Source: Symsagittifera roscoffensis (taxonomy: Eukaryota > Xenacoelomorpha > Acoela > Convolutidae). From it: DNA of 64,000 nucleotides. Made by a program: the position numbers and the translations under genes. Of the stretch, positions 61,443 through 64,000 are shown in pieces. Position 1 is the first letter of the stretch. Every line of letters starts with the position of its first letter. Location of the stretch: assembly GCF_963678635.1 (NCBI RefSeq), contig NC_087067.1:61304594-61368593 (forward strand). Direction: 5' to 3'. The notes beneath the pieces are model-generated. The model saw nothing but the letters and a program-made list of their open reading frames with translations. It was not told where the DNA came from and made no database searches.

Positions 61443-64000
61443 GGGGACTTCGACGGCTCGATCATGTCGTACTCCATTAACATCTCGATTTCCTTCCTAC
61501 ACGCTTCTGACTTGTTTGGGGTCATTCTTCTCGCCCCTTCCCTATGAGGTACCGAGCTCTCTTCTATATCAATCTCGTGCTCTACAAAATTGCAACAACC
61601 TATGTCGGCCTTATGCTTTGAAAAAACGTCTGCGTTCCGATTTAGCACCGCTCTGAGCGAATCTAATTCCTTATCTAATATTTTACCCTTCAGGTGTTCT
61701 ATCTCAGGTAGGACAGGCTTATTCGCTGCTAACTCTGCTTCCGTTGGCCTCTCAGGAAAGTTCGAACAACTAGACAGCCCATCATCTGTTTCCGACTTCA
61801 TTGAAAACAATTTCCTAGAAGATTTCAATTCATTTACTCTTTTCATTATACATTCTTGGTTCGCATGCAATGAACATTTAGTTACATCAAACTTCTTCAA
61901 GTTCTCCACACTCAGAAAGTCTGTGTTTAGAGGCAAAGCGTAGCCAAGTTTCTTTCCCCTCTGTATTGTCACTGTTGTTGCTTCTGTGTTCAATAACACA
62001 CTCACACACAGTCCGCTCTGAGTGAGTGAGAAGCTTCTTCCTAAAATAGCCGAGCTTTTACTGTTTGGATTTGGTACCAGACACACCTGTCCGTCATTGC
62101 TGAGTTCATTCAAGTTCCTCATCCTAAACGTCGCTACTACGGCTTGGTTCGGTTTTAATCTAACTTTTCGATCCAGAAAAATTGGCACCTTGGCCTGATT
62201 AATTAAGATCTTATTAAGGGGTCTTTTCTCATACTTTCTCTCAGGATCCTTGATCCTAATCAATCCGTCATTGAGATCGATCGTGACGTCAAAGTTGCGA
62301 ACGAAATCCCTTCCTAGGATGAACTGGTCGGATTCGTCCAAATTCTCTACTACTAGGAAGCTCATCCAAAGATGTCTTCCTCCGAGCTGCAGTGAGATGA
62401 TCGGGGTTCGTCCGGCGACATAGATCGCTCCCTGATTGGCAGCTGCCAACCTGATGTTTGTCGGTATGAGATCCGACCTTTCGAAACCCATGTCGGTCCA
62501 AGTTTTGACTGGCATGACACTAACCACTGCTCCCGTGTCTAGCAGTCCCTTTACTGAAAGTTGTCTGCCTTGCACGTCCAGAACGTGTGCGGCCAGATCG
62601 GCCTCGCAACCAATATGCACCGCATCTTGTTCGAGCATCGCGTTGTGTCCGATTCGTCTGACCTTCAGCTCCTCTTGACCAATGTATATCCGGCCAACCT
62701 GATCGTTCGCATCAGTTATGTGAGCTTTCGTGTAGATATTGATGACATCCACATTCATCAGAATCGGGTAAGGGCCATGGACATCGATATAATGTCCGTC
62801 CACTTTCATCAGCCTCGGACCTCCCGTTGTGAGCAGCGCTCGCACTGCCCTGGAGTCCAGTTTGGGATCCTTCTCCTTCAGGTAGTCGGCATAGATGTCC
62901 AGGTGGACTAGTGTAATCTCGGATGGCTCACTCAAGTTCTTGACCACCTGGTGCCCTGCGACTGAGATGATGGACATTATTTTGGTCCCCGCCTTCGTCA
63001 TGCCGAAAGTCTTGCCAGATATAACGTCCAGTTTTAGTCCCTGTTTCTTGGGCTCCTCTTTGTCTTCTGCTTTTGTCGTTTTACCCAGGACATTAAGACT
63101 TTCCCGAAGATCTGTGCTCTCCAGCTCCGACCTTACCCATTGCTCCACTTCTTTCGTGGCTAGGTCCTGTTTGACATTCTGCAGCGCTGTCCTTGCCGCC
63201 AGGCCGTAATCCACCTTGAGTGGGCTAGACGACTCTGTTTCGAGTTTCGAGGCTACCACCTCGTCAGGCCATGTCTTAACTTTTTTGGTCGTAAAGGTGC
63301 TCGGTGTCGTCTCCTTTCTCCGAGATTCAGCCTCGTTCATCAGACGTGCTCGACTGGCCTTGACACCCGAAAGCGCCTCTTCGTGGCGGGGATGTTTCGC
63401 GTCCGCTACTGCGTCCCAAAATTGAGTACAACCCGACTTGAAATGTCCCTCCAAATTACAGAAGAAACACCTCGGACCATATTTCATGATGAGCCCTCTG
63501 ACGTACTCCTCATGATCCTCGTCGGTCGCGTCGGCGTCCTCGAGAAAGTAGCCTATGGCCTTCATGTTCTGTTTGTATGCAGGACACGCAGAAACGTGAT
63601 GGTCCATCGAACCACAATTCGCGCACGACCTCCTCTTGTCCATGTCATCGCGAGGTTTGTACCAACTGGAATTCGCACCAGTGTTTGTCCCGCTATAGTT
63701 GCCATAATTGCTGTAACGGTTTTGCGCCCTCGGTTTTATGAGTAAATACTCGCGTGACTTCATACGCAAGTCGTCAGGCGTGGGTACCTGGTCCAGCGAC
63801 AGGGTGAAGTGAGTGGCCAACATCGTCTTCAACTCCTCACTCCTTACTCCATCCATGAACTTCGAAGCAATCGCCAAGTTTCGCTCGGATATTCTCTCAT
63901 CCGGGTTGCTTCTCCTCCTGAGCAATTCAAGGTCGTCCAAGAATTTATCTATTGATTCTTCATCTCTCTGACGCCTCTTCTCGAACTTCACCATAGCCTG
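61370..64000 (-). CDS. gag C-terminus and aspartic protease of the giant gypsy element (partial)
   Basis: The frame continues beyond the window, so the start is unknown. Two CCHC zinc knuckles, CANCGSMDHHVSAC and CFFCNLEGHFKSGC, mark nucleocapsid. The protease has GLLDTGAVVSVMP (DTG) and FILGRDFVRNFDV (ILG). The RT begins with EIDIEESSVPHREGARR and MIEPSKSPWACGVVMAKKKGG, where the frame shifts at a G5A3 run near 61400. This places gag and pol in one polyprotein or in frames joined by slippage. Confidence 0.88.
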   Translation of the reverse strand, partial: QAMVKFEKRRQRDEESIDKFLDDLELLRRRSNPDERISERNLAIASKFMDGVRSEELKTMLATHFTLSLDQVPTPDDLRMKSREYLLIKPRAQNRYSNYGNYSGTNTGANSSWYKPRDDMDKRRSCANCGSMDHHVSACPAYKQNMKAIGYFLEDADATDEDHEEYVRGLIMKYGPRCFFCNLEGHFKSGCTQFWDAVADAKHPRHEEALSGVKASRARLMNEAESRRKETTPSTFTTKKVKTWPDEVVASKLETESSSPLKVDYGLAARTALQNVKQDLATKEVEQWVRSELESTDLRESLNVLGKTTKAEDKEEPKKQGLKLDVISGKTFGMTKAGTKIMSIISVAGHQVVKNLSEPSEITLVHLDIYADYLKEKDPKLDSRAVRALLTTGGPRLMKVDGHYIDVHGPYPILMNVDVINIYTKAHITDANDQVGRIYIGQEELKVRRIGHNAMLEQDAVHIGCEADLAAHVLDVQGRQLSVKGLLDTGAVVSVMPVKTWTDMGFERSDLIPTNIRLAAANQGAIYVAGRTPIISLQLGGRHLWMSFLVVENLDESDQFILGRDFVRNFDVTIDLNDGLIRIKDPERKYEKRPLNKILINQAKVPIFLDRKVRLKPNQAVVATFRMRNLNELSNDGQVCLVPNPNSKSSAILGRSFSLTQSGLCVSVLLNTEATTVTIQRGKKLGYALPLNTDFLSVENLKKFDVTKCSLHANQECIMKRVNELKSSRKLFSMKSETDDGLSSCSNFPERPTEAELAANKPVLPEIEHLKGKILDKELDSLRAVLNRNADVFSKHKADIGCCNFVEHEIDIEESSVPHREGARRMTPNKSEACRKEIEMLMEYDMIEPSKSPWACGVVMAKKKGGNSDFVVISVI

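Larger units (their letters stand above)
48418..64000 (-). mobile_element. Internal region of giant Ty3/gypsy retrotransposon with extra genes
   Basis: Minus-strand gag (partial), protease, RT, RNase H, integrase and a macro-like domain, then an SGNH-domain protein and a further long frame that ends 8 nt before the polypurine tract. Base composition is clearly richer in G+C than the neighbouring Polinton. At least 15.6 kb of internal sequence lies in the window, and the element continues to the right. Several frames carry single-base breaks, many in homopolymers. Confidence 0.85.

Overview
The window is invertebrate-type animal nuclear DNA made almost entirely of mobile elements inserted into one another. 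I see no host gene, rRNA, tRNA or CRISPR array. The evidence for a eukaryote is short GT-AG introns, two Polinton/adintovirus-type elements, two Ty3/gypsy LTR retrotransposons, two copies of a non-LTR retrotransposon with a PD-(D/E)XK endonuclease, and a dispersed satellite. I cannot name the species. TATA, CRE (TGACGTCA), CCAAT and CArG-box motifs upstream of the viral-type genes fit an animal host.

Layout, left to right. (1) 1-9183 is the right-hand part of a decayed Polinton/adintovirus copy (element 1). It carries an exonuclease-like/membrane gene, packaging ATPase, small overlapping protein, 136-aa protein, integrase, penton-like, pX-like and major capsid genes, a Cys-rich membrane protein and an adenain-like protease. 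Its last 1,538 bp of genes are tandemly duplicated, and its tip lies at 9183 inside a retrotransposon gag region. (2) 9184-16452 is a decayed Ty3/gypsy element on the + strand, with a 0.55-kb satellite-derived block replacing part of the reverse transcriptase. (3) 17301-18000 holds a decayed minus-strand reading frame of unknown family. (4) 18411-23047 is non-LTR retrotransposon copy A (PHD finger, RT, PD-(D/E)XK), broken by three tandem 368-bp satellite units. (5) 24404-27291 is copy B of the same retrotransposon. It resumes at 46300-46827.

(6) 27292-46299 is an intact 19,008-bp Polinton/adintovirus (element 2) inserted in copy B. It has 595/582-bp terminal inverted repeats, a 6-bp target duplication GACTCC, and an uninterrupted target in copy A at 22528-22533. 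PolB runs leftward. Rightward genes include integrase, ATPase, protease, penton and capsid, all open. Accessory genes sit around two divergent promoters that share a repeated module of CCTACGCA followed by a CArG box; one of these also carries five CRE palindromes. Two genes have a short intron conserved in element 1.

(7) 46828 to the right edge is a giant minus-strand Ty3/gypsy retrotransposon, at least 17 kb, inserted in the tail of copy B. Its parts are a 1,590-bp 3' LTR, a polypurine tract, gag-protease-RT-RNase H-integrase with a macro-like domain at the end of pol, then two long extra reading frames. One is an 1,155-codon protein with an SGNH/GDSL-hydrolase domain. The other spans about 3.9 kb and belongs to no family I recognise.

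In the Polinton, protein-primed PolB would replicate the linear genome, integrase would insert it, and ATPase, protease, penton, pX-like and capsid proteins would build and fill a virion. The PC4-like proteins may coat single-stranded DNA. All functional statements rest on reading motifs by eye; no search was run.
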